The notes under the pieces were generated by a model that worked only from the letters and a program-made list of their open reading frames with translations, made no database searches and had not been told where the DNA came from. A program made the translations under genes and the position numbers. Shown here piece after piece: positions 16,499 to 25,386 of a stretch of 64,000 nucleotides of DNA (its first letter is position 1; the number at the start of each line of letters is the position of its first letter). The DNA is from Nitrospira defluvii (GTDB lineage: Bacteria > Nitrospirota > Nitrospiria > Nitrospirales > Nitrospiraceae), in the NCBI GenBank assembly GCA_000196815.1, contig FP929003.1:2937501-3001500 (forward strand), written 5' to 3'.

Positions 16499-17830
16499 CT
16501 ACCAGTCGAGAATGACGGGATCGGGCAACGGCATGATAAACTTCGATCGCAATCCCTTGCTGCGCAATTTACGAGGGATCGTCTCTCCCAAATGCCACGC
16601 CAATACCAGCGCGTATTCCGGTTGATCCTCAAAAAGACGCTTCTCATCCACCACCGGCACATGCGTGCCCGGGGTGAACAATCCCACCTTCAACGATGTC
16701 GCCTGCTCCGCCGTGTAGTCCAGATAGTCCGGACCGATACCGCAATAGTTCATCACCGTGCTCGACCGGCCGGGAGATCCGATGCCCGCGATCCGATGCC
16801 CCTTCATCTTCAAATCCGACAACAGGTGCATGAGTTTCCATTTGGACTGTCTGACCCGCTGGGCGAAGGTGGCGTACAAGGCAGACCCGTAGAGACCGTA
16901 GGCCTCCTCCTGTTTCACCAGCTCTTGCAGCCGGCCACTGGGATTTTTCCCGGTCCCTTTCACGGCATAGACACGAATGGACCCGCCATGATTCGGAATA
17001 CGCTCGGCATCGACCACGCTGAAACCAAACCGCTTCATCATATCCTGCATCGGCTTGATCGAATAGAAGCGCAGGTGCTCGTGGTAGATCGTGTCATATT
17101 GGAGCGTGTCGATCAGATCCAGCAGATAGTGCGACTCGGAGATGAACGTACCCTGGTCCCCCAGCAGCGCATGAATACCGCGGAGACAGGGACCGAGGTT
17201 GGCGACATGCGCAAAGACGTTGGCGGCAGTGATGAGGGAGGCCGGCCCTTCCTTCTGTAAAATATCCCGCGCGACGTCTTCGCTGAAGAACGCCTGCCGA
17301 GTCGGAATCCCTTTCGAATTGGCAATCTTCGCGATGCCTGTCGGCTCCACGCCCAACACCCGCATTCCCCTCGCCTTGAACCCCTCCAAAATCGTGCCGT
17401 CGTTCGACCCGATGTCGATGACCAGACTCCCGGGCTGAAGACCCAAGGTCTCGATCACCTTCCCGGCCATCGCATCGAAATTACTTTTGAGCGCGCCGGT
17501 AATTCCGGTCATGTAGGGATACCCCTCGTAGAACAACTCCGCGGGATCGACCGCATAGTCGATCTGGACCAGCCCGCACCGTTCGCAACGCAGGAGATGC
17601 AACGGATAAAACGGCTCGGGTAGGGTCAATTGTGCCGGACGCACCAATGAATCGCAGGGCGGATGATGGCCGAAATCCATGATCGAGAGGAGCGGCTGAT
17701 GCCCGCAATTCTGGCAATGGGTGAAATGTCCGCTGACCATTCCTGCCGGCTCGTCACCGACGAGCTGAGCGGACGCGCGCGCAGCGCCGCCGTCCTGCTG
17801 CAAAGAACCAGTTGACCTCTCACCTGCCAT
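16499..17830 (-). CDS. NDP-hexose C-methyltransferase family protein (TylCIII/NovU-like)
   Basis: A 443-residue, three-part methyltransferase. The N-terminal zinc-binding part begins near residue 31 with HFTHCQNCG and later has LLRCERCGLVQIDY. The SAM domain has SLVIDIGSNDGTIL, and YHEHLRFYSIKPMQDMMKRF with IPNHGGSIRVY carries the conserved histidine and tyrosine of sugar C-methyltransferases. The C-terminal domain contains AGIGSPGRSSTVMNYCGI. Start choice is backed by AAGGAGACGGAA directly upstream. It probably methylates C-3 of an NDP-4-keto-6-deoxyhexose. A Gfo/Idh oxidoreductase that could reduce the product follows 20 bases downstream. Confidence 0.86.
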   Translation of the reverse strand: MAGERSTGSLQQDGGAARASAQLVGDEPAGMVSGHFTHCQNCGHQPLLSIMDFGHHPPCDSLVRPAQLTLPEPFYPLHLLRCERCGLVQIDYAVDPAELFYEGYPYMTGITGALKSNFDAMAGKVIETLGLQPGSLVIDIGSNDGTILEGFKARGMRVLGVEPTGIAKIANSKGIPTRQAFFSEDVARDILQKEGPASLITAANVFAHVANLGPCLRGIHALLGDQGTFISESHYLLDLIDTLQYDTIYHEHLRFYSIKPMQDMMKRFGFSVVDAERIPNHGGSIRVYAVKGTGKNPSGRLQELVKQEEAYGLYGSALYATFAQRVRQSKWKLMHLLSDLKMKGHRIAGIGSPGRSSTVMNYCGIGPDYLDYTAEQATSLKVGLFTPGTHVPVVDEKRLFEDQPEYALVLAWHLGETIPRKLRSKGLRSKFIMPLPDPVILDW

Positions 17831-17928
17831 TTCCGTCTCCTTTCAAAGGTTGTCTCGCATGCATCGCTGCGACCGCTATCGCAGCCTGGTTGCACCAGGG
17901 CCGGCAACACACCGGCGTTCCATGCGAC

Positions 17929-19392
17929 TCATTTCGGCGCCGACCAGAGTCGCGCCACGGCTTGCCACGACCAGAGGGGCGCCGTCTTGATCCACAGCAC
18001 CGTCATGACAGCCGCTGCCATCATCAGTTTTGCCGAAAGCGGGAGCCCCACCCGATAGGTCATCACATACACGGCAAGCACGGCGCCCATACTCCAGAGC
18101 GCGCCCGTCTCAAGCCCATAGGGACACCCGAATCGGCGCGCCAGGAAAAACCGCATCCCATGCAACGCCAAGGCGCCAAAGACCGCCGCGCTCGTCGCCC
18201 CGATGACACCGAACAGCCAGGTGGCAGCCGCGACCAACCCCACCGTCCCGAGGCTCATTAGAATCGATGACCAGGACAGCAGGACGTTTTGACGCACCGT
18301 CAGCAGGTACTGGGTAAACGGCATTCCCATACTGTGCGCAAATACGAGGAAAAACCAGATCGGCACCAACTCGGCCGCCCGATCGAATTTCCCATGCGTC
18401 AGCAGATGGATCACCTCGGCAGAAAACAGCGTGACCAGCATGCCGCCCGCCGACACACAGAGGTACCACAGCGACACGGTCTCTTCAACTTGTCGCTGCG
18501 ACTGGCGAGGGTTTCCCGCAAACAACTCCAGGAACGTGGGCGTCATGGTCCGGGAATAGGCTTTGGTCACCGTAACGAACATCCCGCGATAACTTTGTGA
18601 ATGGGCATAGATGCCCAACGTCGAAAGATCCAGCCATCGTTGAATGACAAAGCGATCCATGCTGTTGGCCGCCACATCCATCAGACTGAACGGAATCGCC
18701 GGCAGGCCGCTTTGAACAATCTGCTTGCTCCAATGCAGGCTGGGCCGCAGAGATACGCGGCGGGCCGCATAACCGACTCCGTGCAGGACGGAGACAAGGC
18801 CCGCAGCAATCGGCGCGAGAAACATGGCCAGGACTCCGAGCTTCATCACCGAGAGGCCCACCAACGTCGTGGTCGCCCCTGCGGCCCACTGCAACGATTC
18901 GTTCGTCGCATGGCTGACAGGCGCGCGTTCGATGACCATCAAAGGACTGAGCGTCCCCCACAACGTACCGGCCAGTAACCCCAACAACACCAACCCGAAA
19001 TACTGCTGATACTCGGGGCGATAGTCTCGAATGAGATGCGGCAATACCCACGGAGCCAGCAACCAGAACAGCACCACCCACACTGTTTTCATCCCGAGAT
19101 TGGCCAACAGCAAGTTGAACAGCAGTTCTCTTCGGCCGGACTCCGGCGTCGCGTGCCAATGGGTCGAGAGCACCCAGTTGTCACCGGTCGAGGCAAGCGG
19201 CGTCACCAGCATGGCAATGGCAGTGAGAATGGCGACGGTGCCAAGATCAGCCGGGTCGAGGTAATACGTCGTGATCGGAACCATGACGCCGACCCCTATC
19301 AGGGTTTGGAGCAGCGTCGGCAGCAGAAACCAGAGGAAGCTCCTATCCACCACCGGCCGATCCTTTGAGGCTGAGTCGCCGAGCACCGCCAC
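17929..19392 (-). CDS. wzx: Wzx-type oligosaccharide flippase (MOP superfamily)
   Basis: A 487-residue integral membrane protein with about 12-14 hydrophobic segments spread over its length, typical of polysaccharide translocases of the MATE/MOP superfamily. It starts with a GTG two bases after the cysC stop, with the first helix at FLWFLLPTLLQTLIGVGVMV. The central loop VIQRWLDLSTLGIYAHSQSY matches the region commonly conserved in O-antigen flippases. It would flip undecaprenyl-linked repeat units across the inner membrane. No Shine-Dalgarno sequence is visible, so translation is probably coupled to cysC. Confidence 0.83.
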   Translation of the reverse strand: MAVLGDSASKDRPVVDRSFLWFLLPTLLQTLIGVGVMVPITTYYLDPADLGTVAILTAIAMLVTPLASTGDNWVLSTHWHATPESGRRELLFNLLLANLGMKTVWVVLFWLLAPWVLPHLIRDYRPEYQQYFGLVLLGLLAGTLWGTLSPLMVIERAPVSHATNESLQWAAGATTTLVGLSVMKLGVLAMFLAPIAAGLVSVLHGVGYAARRVSLRPSLHWSKQIVQSGLPAIPFSLMDVAANSMDRFVIQRWLDLSTLGIYAHSQSYRGMFVTVTKAYSRTMTPTFLELFAGNPRQSQRQVEETVSLWYLCVSAGGMLVTLFSAEVIHLLTHGKFDRAAELVPIWFFLVFAHSMGMPFTQYLLTVRQNVLLSWSSILMSLGTVGLVAAATWLFGVIGATSAAVFGALALHGMRFFLARRFGCPYGLETGALWSMGAVLAVYVMTYRVGLPLSAKLMMAAAVMTVLWIKTAPLWSWQAVARLWSAPK

Positions 19393-19394
19393 GG

Positions 19395-19937
19395 TCAGAG
19401 ATGGCCACGGTTGACGACCTCCAGGATACGCCCGACCGATACAGACGGAGATTCACGACTGGTATCCACGACGATGTCGGCCTGGAGCGGCTCTTCATAG
19501 GGATCGGACACGCCGGTGAACTGCTGAATCTCTCCCCGCAACGCCTTCGCGTACATGCCTTTGACGTCCCGCCGGATACATTCCTCAACCCCGCAGCGCA
19601 CCCACACCTCGACAAACGATCCCGGTCCTCCTACCTTCTCAATCATCGCGCGCACTTCGTTCCGGACGGCTCGAAAGGGCGAGACCGCCGCCACGATGCT
19701 GCAGACTCCGTGTTTGGTCAACACCTGGCAGACCCACCCGATCCGCAGGATGTTGGTGTCCCGATCGGCGCGGGAGAACCCAAGCCCTTTTGAAAGATGG
19801 GTGCGGACGACATCGCCATCCAACACTTCCACATTGGTCAGGCCCTGCGCCAGCAGGCTTCGAAAGAGCATGTTGGCCAGGGTCGTCTTGCCTGCGCAGG
19901 GCAACCCCGTCAGCCAGATGGTCAACGCCTTCTTCAA
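19395..19937 (-). CDS. cysC: Adenylylsulfate kinase
   Basis: A 180-residue P-loop kinase starting at TTG, five bases after TTGGAG. The Walker A motif GLPCAGKTTLA is at residues 11-21. EVLDGDVVRTHLSKGLGFSR and RADRDTNILRIGWV are diagnostic of APS kinase, and VEVWVRCGVEECIRRDVKGM is the lid and effector region. It phosphorylates adenosine 5'-phosphosulfate to PAPS. No ATP sulfurylase gene lies in the window, so APS must come from elsewhere. Its place in a glycan cluster containing a sulfotransferase suggests dedicated PAPS supply for sulfation rather than assimilation. Confidence 0.92.
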   Translation of the reverse strand: MKKALTIWLTGLPCAGKTTLANMLFRSLLAQGLTNVEVLDGDVVRTHLSKGLGFSRADRDTNILRIGWVCQVLTKHGVCSIVAAVSPFRAVRNEVRAMIEKVGGPGSFVEVWVRCGVEECIRRDVKGMYAKALRGEIQQFTGVSDPYEEPLQADIVVDTSRESPSVSVGRILEVVNRGHL

Positions 19938-19964
19938 CTCAGCTCCAACCCTCCAGCAGTCCGT

Positions 19965-22076
19965 CTACGTCGAACTCGGTGCCATAGAAGAAATCGTGAA
20001 CACTCCTTCCACCGGAAGCGGGCCTTCCCAGCTCCAGCGGAGAAAAGGAGCCCGCCGCGCCCTGCCATATTGCTCCGCCACACTCTCCTCATCGAGACGC
20101 GGGGCGATGGCTCCAGGCGTTCCATTCGCGGACAACCGCGGACCGTCCAGCCAGAACCGCTGCCTGGGGGTCACCACCGACCATCCGTTTTCCGCGGGCT
20201 GCAACGAACAATGAGGCGCAAAGGTCAACGTCCATTCCAAACGATGCGGGTGAGAACCGCTCACGGGACTGAACAGATGATCCGTGACGCGCCACGACCC
20301 GTTCAGCCAGTCGGCCCGCAACTCGCGCCGGTGCCTCACCGGGTGGAAGAACCGTTCATATCCATCGTGGTCCGCCGCGGCCTGTTCCACGGGTCCACCG
20401 GTTTCCCATTGGAAACGGTGCAGCCGGCTATCCGGGTGCAAACAAAAGAACTTCCCAGGAATGAGACGGTTCTGCTCCGCTTGATCCACCCTAACGGTTG
20501 AGTGGTAGAGGGTGCTGCGAAATCGATTATAGGATTGCGGGTCGGAAGTATAGAGAAAACAACCCGAATCCACAAGAATATCTTCCCCGCCGAGGTGCAA
20601 CTCCACTGCGAGCAGGTCGTTGTGCTTGTGGGTTCCGACACCCCCCGATCCAAGCGGATTGCAGTTGAGCAAGGCATAGTCGGCCCGCCCGCGCAGTATA
20701 TAGAGTCCTGCCTCCGGAAAGGCCCGGCTCCCGATCTGTGCCGAGACTGGCTCCCTCCTCCACGCGGCACAGCGGAGACCACCGAACCACAACCCTTCGA
20801 CCCACGAGGGGCCAGCCGCCGCCCACCAGTCCGGACGATCGAACAACACCGCGCCGACGGCGAGCAGGTGGCGGTGATCCCGAACATCGGCCTGCCCGTA
20901 CCCGGTTAAAATATGCAGGCGACCGTTATCGGCGTCTCCGATCTGCGGTGCCAGACCATTGGGCTTGGTATAACCCTGAACGAACTCACACATCTTCCGC
21001 AAACGATCATGAAAGGTCGGCGGCAACTCCACCCCATAGTAACGGCACAGCACGCCCGACGACAGAAACATTTCCGTCACCAAGCGGTGATAGGACAGAC
21101 TCGACTCATAGTGGGCGCCGTCGGCGAGCACCTGCCGATCCATCTCACGCACCAACTCTCGAAGCGCAAACGCCTTCCAACCCTCTGCATCACGGACTTC
21201 CTTCAAGCAAAGTCCGAGATAGAGTAATCCCACGAGATCAGCCAGGTAGTGATTGGTCGTGACTCCATCGTCGCGGACTTCGAGATTGCCCATAAGGAAC
21301 CGCCCGTGAGCCACCAGCGACGCCAGTACCTCCGTCAGCCACGCCTCTGTCATGAGCGGCGACTCCGCCAACAAGCCGAGCGACCACAACCAGTTGACGG
21401 CGCGGATTGCGACATCCATGGGACAGGCCCAGTTGACCCCCTGCGCGGTCGGATTCGCGTCGATCCAGCTGGTCATTTGTGCCAAACATTCCCTTGCATA
21501 CTTTTCGTCTCCGCTCAGGAGGGCTGTCTGCGCCAGCAGCACGAGGTGGTGACCACGTGACAATTCCCATGGCACCTTGATATCGACCCCGACTTCATGG
21601 CCATGGGCCACGTCAAGAAAGCACTGCTCGGGATTCCAGCGGTAGCCGGACTTAAAATCCCGATGCCAGTCGATCATCGTTCCCAATGCCACGGGGCCGG
21701 AACCCAGGAGGTCGAACACATGCCCGCATATCCGGTCGGCCGATTCGATGGTCGCCTCCAGTACCCCTGGCGCCTGCAGTTCATAGAGCCCGCGAATCGC
21801 CGCCACACTCTCCGCTGAAACCGGGAGACGCTGGTTCAAGGAGCCACGTATTCGCCCCACCACAGCGGAGAGGTCTCCTGGAGTGACCCCTAATGCGGCT
21901 GCCAGTTCCCCTCGCGAAACCCGGTAGGGCTGACGCAACACGTGAGCACGATGCCGCCTTACGCGCAGGGGGCGAATGGCCTTGCGGATGCCCATGCGCA
22001 CAGTTGCAAGCAGTCCGATATGCTGCACTTTGGACAGGAGACGGGCTGCAAAATCGAGCGGCGCCTCGCTACCCAT
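19965..22076 (-). CDS. Heparinase II/III family protein (polysaccharide lyase-like)
   Basis: A 703-residue protein when begun at the ATG preceded by GGGAGTGATTCCC; an in-frame GTG at 22148 would add 24 residues. The alpha-toroid half has NWACPMDVAIRAVNWLWSL, TTNHYLADLVGLLYL and HYESSLSYHRLVTEMFL. The C-terminal half has GGVGTHKHNDLLAVELHLGG and ILVDSGCFLYTSDPQSYNRF, core motifs of heparinase II/III C-terminal domains. I see no signal peptide or lipobox at the N terminus, which is odd for a lyase of exported glycans. It may edit or release glycan during synthesis. It precedes cysC by 27 bases. Confidence 0.86.
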   Translation of the reverse strand: MGSEAPLDFAARLLSKVQHIGLLATVRMGIRKAIRPLRVRRHRAHVLRQPYRVSRGELAAALGVTPGDLSAVVGRIRGSLNQRLPVSAESVAAIRGLYELQAPGVLEATIESADRICGHVFDLLGSGPVALGTMIDWHRDFKSGYRWNPEQCFLDVAHGHEVGVDIKVPWELSRGHHLVLLAQTALLSGDEKYARECLAQMTSWIDANPTAQGVNWACPMDVAIRAVNWLWSLGLLAESPLMTEAWLTEVLASLVAHGRFLMGNLEVRDDGVTTNHYLADLVGLLYLGLCLKEVRDAEGWKAFALRELVREMDRQVLADGAHYESSLSYHRLVTEMFLSSGVLCRYYGVELPPTFHDRLRKMCEFVQGYTKPNGLAPQIGDADNGRLHILTGYGQADVRDHRHLLAVGAVLFDRPDWWAAAGPSWVEGLWFGGLRCAAWRREPVSAQIGSRAFPEAGLYILRGRADYALLNCNPLGSGGVGTHKHNDLLAVELHLGGEDILVDSGCFLYTSDPQSYNRFRSTLYHSTVRVDQAEQNRLIPGKFFCLHPDSRLHRFQWETGGPVEQAAADHDGYERFFHPVRHRRELRADWLNGSWRVTDHLFSPVSGSHPHRLEWTLTFAPHCSLQPAENGWSVVTPRQRFWLDGPRLSANGTPGAIAPRLDEESVAEQYGRARRAPFLRWSWEGPLPVEGVFTISSMAPSST

Positions 22077-22240
22077 GGGAATCACTCCCAACGATGCTCT
22101 CGACAGGGAGGAGGAGGAGACGGCGGATGGAACCCGACTGGCTGTCACGCCACCCGACTTCCAGCAAGCTGCGGAAAAACTTGATGGTTGCGCAACAGGC
22201 TACGATCAATTCATGCGCCGTGGAGGCATAACAATCACCC

Positions 22241-22365
22241 GCAGGCTGCGCAAAAAGGCCGTCCAGCAAGGCCGCAGCAAGCGGAGAGGCGGATCGTCCT
22301 TTCGCCGGACGGGGAGCCTCCGAGCGCCGCGAGAACGCCGCTGGCGGACTTTTTCCACATCCTGC
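22241..22365. repeat. Intergenic repeat, copy A, with imperfect inverted ends
   Basis: This 125-bp element starts GCAGGCTGCGCAAAAAGGCC and ends GGACTTTTTCCACATCCTGC. The two ends are imperfect inverted copies of each other. The first 36 bases match copy B at 37778 closely (both continue CGTCCAGCAAGGCCGCAGC), and the last 35 bases match too (GAACG-CGCTGGCGG core). Copies are in the same orientation. It lies 13 bases downstream of the asnB-2 stop and upstream of the heparinase gene. It encodes no evident protein. It is most likely a dispersed palindromic intergenic element rather than an insertion sequence. Confidence 0.7.
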
Positions 22366-22378
22366 TGGATCCAGCGCA

Positions 22379-24277
22379 CTAGGCAAGATACGCCTTCCAC
22401 CACAGCGCCAGATTAAAGAGATACCAGCTGCGAGGATCGCGCTGCCGGCACACCAGATCCAGCACTGCAGCTTTATCCAGGATATCGGTCCGGTCGCAAA
22501 AATCGGCAAGTGTGTCCTGCATCAACGTACCCAGGCGGCCCTGCATCCATTCCTGCACCGGCACGCCAAATCCCTGCTTCGGCCGATCAATGATGGCGTC
22601 CGGAATCACTCCGCGCACCGCCTGTTTGAGCAGCGTCTTGACCACGCCCCCTCTGGTCTTGACCGCCTCGGGAACACTCATGGCCAGTTGCACAAACTCA
22701 TGATCGAGAAACGGTACCCGCGCTTCCAGACTCGCCCCCATGCTCATCTTGTCGACGCGCATCAGCAATAACTCGGGCAGTCTGAAGTTGAGATCGAGAT
22801 AGCTCATCCATTGCAGCGGGCCCTGCTCCCAGGCCTTGGCCTGGAACCGTTCATGGATCGGCCGGATGGCTTCCCAGGATGTCAGGTGTCGAAATTGTCG
22901 TTGCAAACGCGGCGAGAGCAGGCGTTGTTTCAAGGCTTCCGGAAAGGCTTCCGCGCCGCCCCAGAACACGGGTTGATGGAGGATCCCGCGTCGCAACCGT
23001 TCGTAGTGAATGCTCTCCCCGTACCCGCACCAGTGCAATCCGTGAAGGCCAAGACGTTTCAGCAAGGACGGCACCGGCCAATGGTTCCATTCCTCAAGCA
23101 TCTTGGATGTTTTCCAGGAGGGATAGCCCCAGAACAGCTCATCGGCTCCCTCCCCGACCTGACAGACAATCACGCCGTGCCGGCGTGCCAGCTGAGACAC
23201 ATAAAACACCGGGACACAGACGGGATCCGCAATCGGTTCATCCTGCAGGGCGATCATGCGGGGTAAGAACGCGATGAGGTCATCGAGGGACAGCAACCGT
23301 TCGTGATGATCCGCACCGACCTGCTCCGCCATGAACCGGGCGTGACTCAGTTCATTGCGATAGCTCGGATACTCACCGTCATAACCGATCGTAAATGTTC
23401 TGACGCGTTGACTGTCTCCCTGCGAGAACAGGGCCGCATTGGTGCTGGAATCGACACCTCCGGACAGAAACACGCCGACCGGCACGTCGCTCACCTTGCG
23501 AAGCGCAACCGACTCCCGCAATTTCTCCAGGACCCGAGCGGCGATGGCCTCATCCGTCTCCCCCAGCAGGGGGGACGTGTGATCCCACACATCCCAATAC
23601 CGACGTTCTTCCATCGTCCCATCGGCGCGCACGCGAAGCCAGGTCCCGCCGGGGAGCTTCCTGATGCCGTCAAACAGGGTTTGCGGAGCCGGCGTCGTGA
23701 GAAATGACAGATAGTGAAAGAGCGATTCCTCGTGCAGCGCCCGCGGCTGCTCCGGGTCCTGCAGCAAGGCCTTGATCTCGGAGGCGAAGACCAACCGGCC
23801 GTGGTGCAGGCTGTAATACAGCGGCTTCACACCAATACGGTCGCGAATCAGCCATAATTCCTGCCGCCGCACATCCCAGAGCGCGATCGCAAACATGCCG
23901 CGAAATTTGGCGACACAGTCGATGCCCCAGGTTTCGAACGCATGCAAAATGACTTCGGTATCCGAATGGTCCGTCCGCCAGCGATGCCCCCCCAGTGCCT
24001 CCAATTCACACCGGATCTCCGTATGGTTGTAAATCTCCCCATTGAACGCCACCCAGAGGGTTTCATCTTCATTGGCCATCGGTTGTCGAGCCGCCTCGCT
24101 CAAGTCGATGATCGAGAGCCGGCGATGCCCCAGACCGATCCGTCCTTGCGAATCGATCCACAGCCCGGCCCCGTCGGGGCCCCGATGGACGAGACTGTCC
24201 CTCATCCGCATCACATAGGGTTCTGAAATACGGAATGAACCGGGGGAGAGGACCAGCGCTCCGACTACACCGCACAT
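22379..24277 (-). CDS. asnB: AsnB-type glutamine-hydrolysing amidotransferase (copy 2)
   Basis: A 632-residue paralogue of the protein at 4-6 kb. Cys2 in MCGVVG is the glutaminase nucleophile, and SLVHRGPDGAG and AFNGEIYNH complete that domain. The synthetase domain has the PP-loop VFLSGGVDSST at about residues 269-279 and EGADELFWGYPSWK further on. The two copies differ substantially in sequence and are 16 kb apart in different glycan modules, so they probably act on different acceptors. It follows fcl by about 158 bases, a stretch with no gene. Confidence 0.9.
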   Translation of the reverse strand: MCGVVGALVLSPGSFRISEPYVMRMRDSLVHRGPDGAGLWIDSQGRIGLGHRRLSIIDLSEAARQPMANEDETLWVAFNGEIYNHTEIRCELEALGGHRWRTDHSDTEVILHAFETWGIDCVAKFRGMFAIALWDVRRQELWLIRDRIGVKPLYYSLHHGRLVFASEIKALLQDPEQPRALHEESLFHYLSFLTTPAPQTLFDGIRKLPGGTWLRVRADGTMEERRYWDVWDHTSPLLGETDEAIAARVLEKLRESVALRKVSDVPVGVFLSGGVDSSTNAALFSQGDSQRVRTFTIGYDGEYPSYRNELSHARFMAEQVGADHHERLLSLDDLIAFLPRMIALQDEPIADPVCVPVFYVSQLARRHGVIVCQVGEGADELFWGYPSWKTSKMLEEWNHWPVPSLLKRLGLHGLHWCGYGESIHYERLRRGILHQPVFWGGAEAFPEALKQRLLSPRLQRQFRHLTSWEAIRPIHERFQAKAWEQGPLQWMSYLDLNFRLPELLLMRVDKMSMGASLEARVPFLDHEFVQLAMSVPEAVKTRGGVVKTLLKQAVRGVIPDAIIDRPKQGFGVPVQEWMQGRLGTLMQDTLADFCDRTDILDKAAVLDLVCRQRDPRSWYLFNLALWWKAYLA

Positions 24278-24435
24278 AAGGAGAGGTTCCTACGATCGAC
24301 GACTGGGGAGGGCGGTTCCTGGGTGAAGAACGTGCATGAGGACATCTTGTCGCCGACACAGGCACTCAACGGGGCCGCCCGCATGATCGCTCCAGACGAT
24401 CTACGCACCGACAGACCGGCTGATGCTTCCACCCG

Positions 24436-25386
24436 TCATGACACACCTGACCGTGACTCGCCCAGCTGCTGACGGTACCAGCTATAGGTCCGGCGCAAGC
24501 CGTCCGCCAATGACGTCGCCGGCTTCCATCCCAGTGCGGCGATACGGCTGGAATCCATCAACTTCCGCGGCATGCCATCCGGCTTGGCACGATCCCACTG
24601 CATATCCCCTCGATATCCCACCACCTCGGCGACCTGCGCGGCCAGTTCTGCGATCGCAATGTCCTGCCCTGCCCCGACATTCATGATCATCGCATCGGAA
24701 TAGCGATCCATCAGGAACAGGCACGCATCCGCGCAGTCGTCCACGTGCAGAAACTCACGCCGCGGAGCTCCGGTGCCCCAGAGGGTGGGAGCGGTGCCCT
24801 GTTCACGCGCTTCGTGGAAGCGTCGCAGCAAGGCCGCCAGGACGTGCGCCGTCTGGAGATCGAAGTTATCGTTGGGACCATAGAGGTTCGTGGGCATCGC
24901 CGCAATAAAATCGCAACCGTATTGCCGGCGATAGGCCTGGCACATTTTAATGCCCGCAATCTTCGCCACGGCATACCACTCGTTGGTCGGTTCGAGCGGG
25001 CCGGTCAGCAAATACTCTTCCTTCATCGGTTGAGGAGAATCCCTCGGGTAGATGCAGGATGAGCCCAGCAGCAGCAATTTCCTGACACCGTGAACATAGG
25101 CGTGATGGATGACATTGGTCTGAATGGCCAGATTGTCATAGATGAATTCGGCAGGAAATGTGCTGTTGGCGAGAATACCCCCCACCTTTGCTGCGGCAAG
25201 ATACACGTAGTCGGGCTTGGTCTCTGCAAAAAATTCGGCCACGCGCCTGTTATCGCGCAAATCCAATTCCTTGCTGGTCCGGAGGAGCAGATTGTCATAT
25301 CCCCGGGCCTTGAGCGCCCGCACGATGGCCGATCCCACCATCCCCCGATGCCCAGCCACATAGATGCGCGCGTGTGTATCGATCAC
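24436..25386 (-). CDS. fcl: GDP-L-fucose synthase
   Basis: A 316-residue extended SDR. It begins with ARIYVAGHRGMVGSAIVRAL, the GxxGxxG variant typical of Fcl/WcaG. AAAKVGGILANSTFPAEFIY, GSSCIYPRDSPQPMKEEYLL and EWYAVAKIAGIKMC supply the catalytic Ser, Tyr and Lys, and ATNLYGPNDNFD-like PTNLYGPNDNFDLQTAHVLA follows. It epimerises at C-3 and C-5 and reduces GDP-4-keto-6-deoxymannose to GDP-L-fucose. The GTG start directly abuts the gmd stop. Confidence 0.94.
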   Translation of the reverse strand: MIDTHARIYVAGHRGMVGSAIVRALKARGYDNLLLRTSKELDLRDNRRVAEFFAETKPDYVYLAAAKVGGILANSTFPAEFIYDNLAIQTNVIHHAYVHGVRKLLLLGSSCIYPRDSPQPMKEEYLLTGPLEPTNEWYAVAKIAGIKMCQAYRRQYGCDFIAAMPTNLYGPNDNFDLQTAHVLAALLRRFHEAREQGTAPTLWGTGAPRREFLHVDDCADACLFLMDRYSDAMIMNVGAGQDIAIAELAAQVAEVVGYRGDMQWDRAKPDGMPRKLMDSSRIAALGWKPATSLADGLRRTYSWYRQQLGESRSGVS

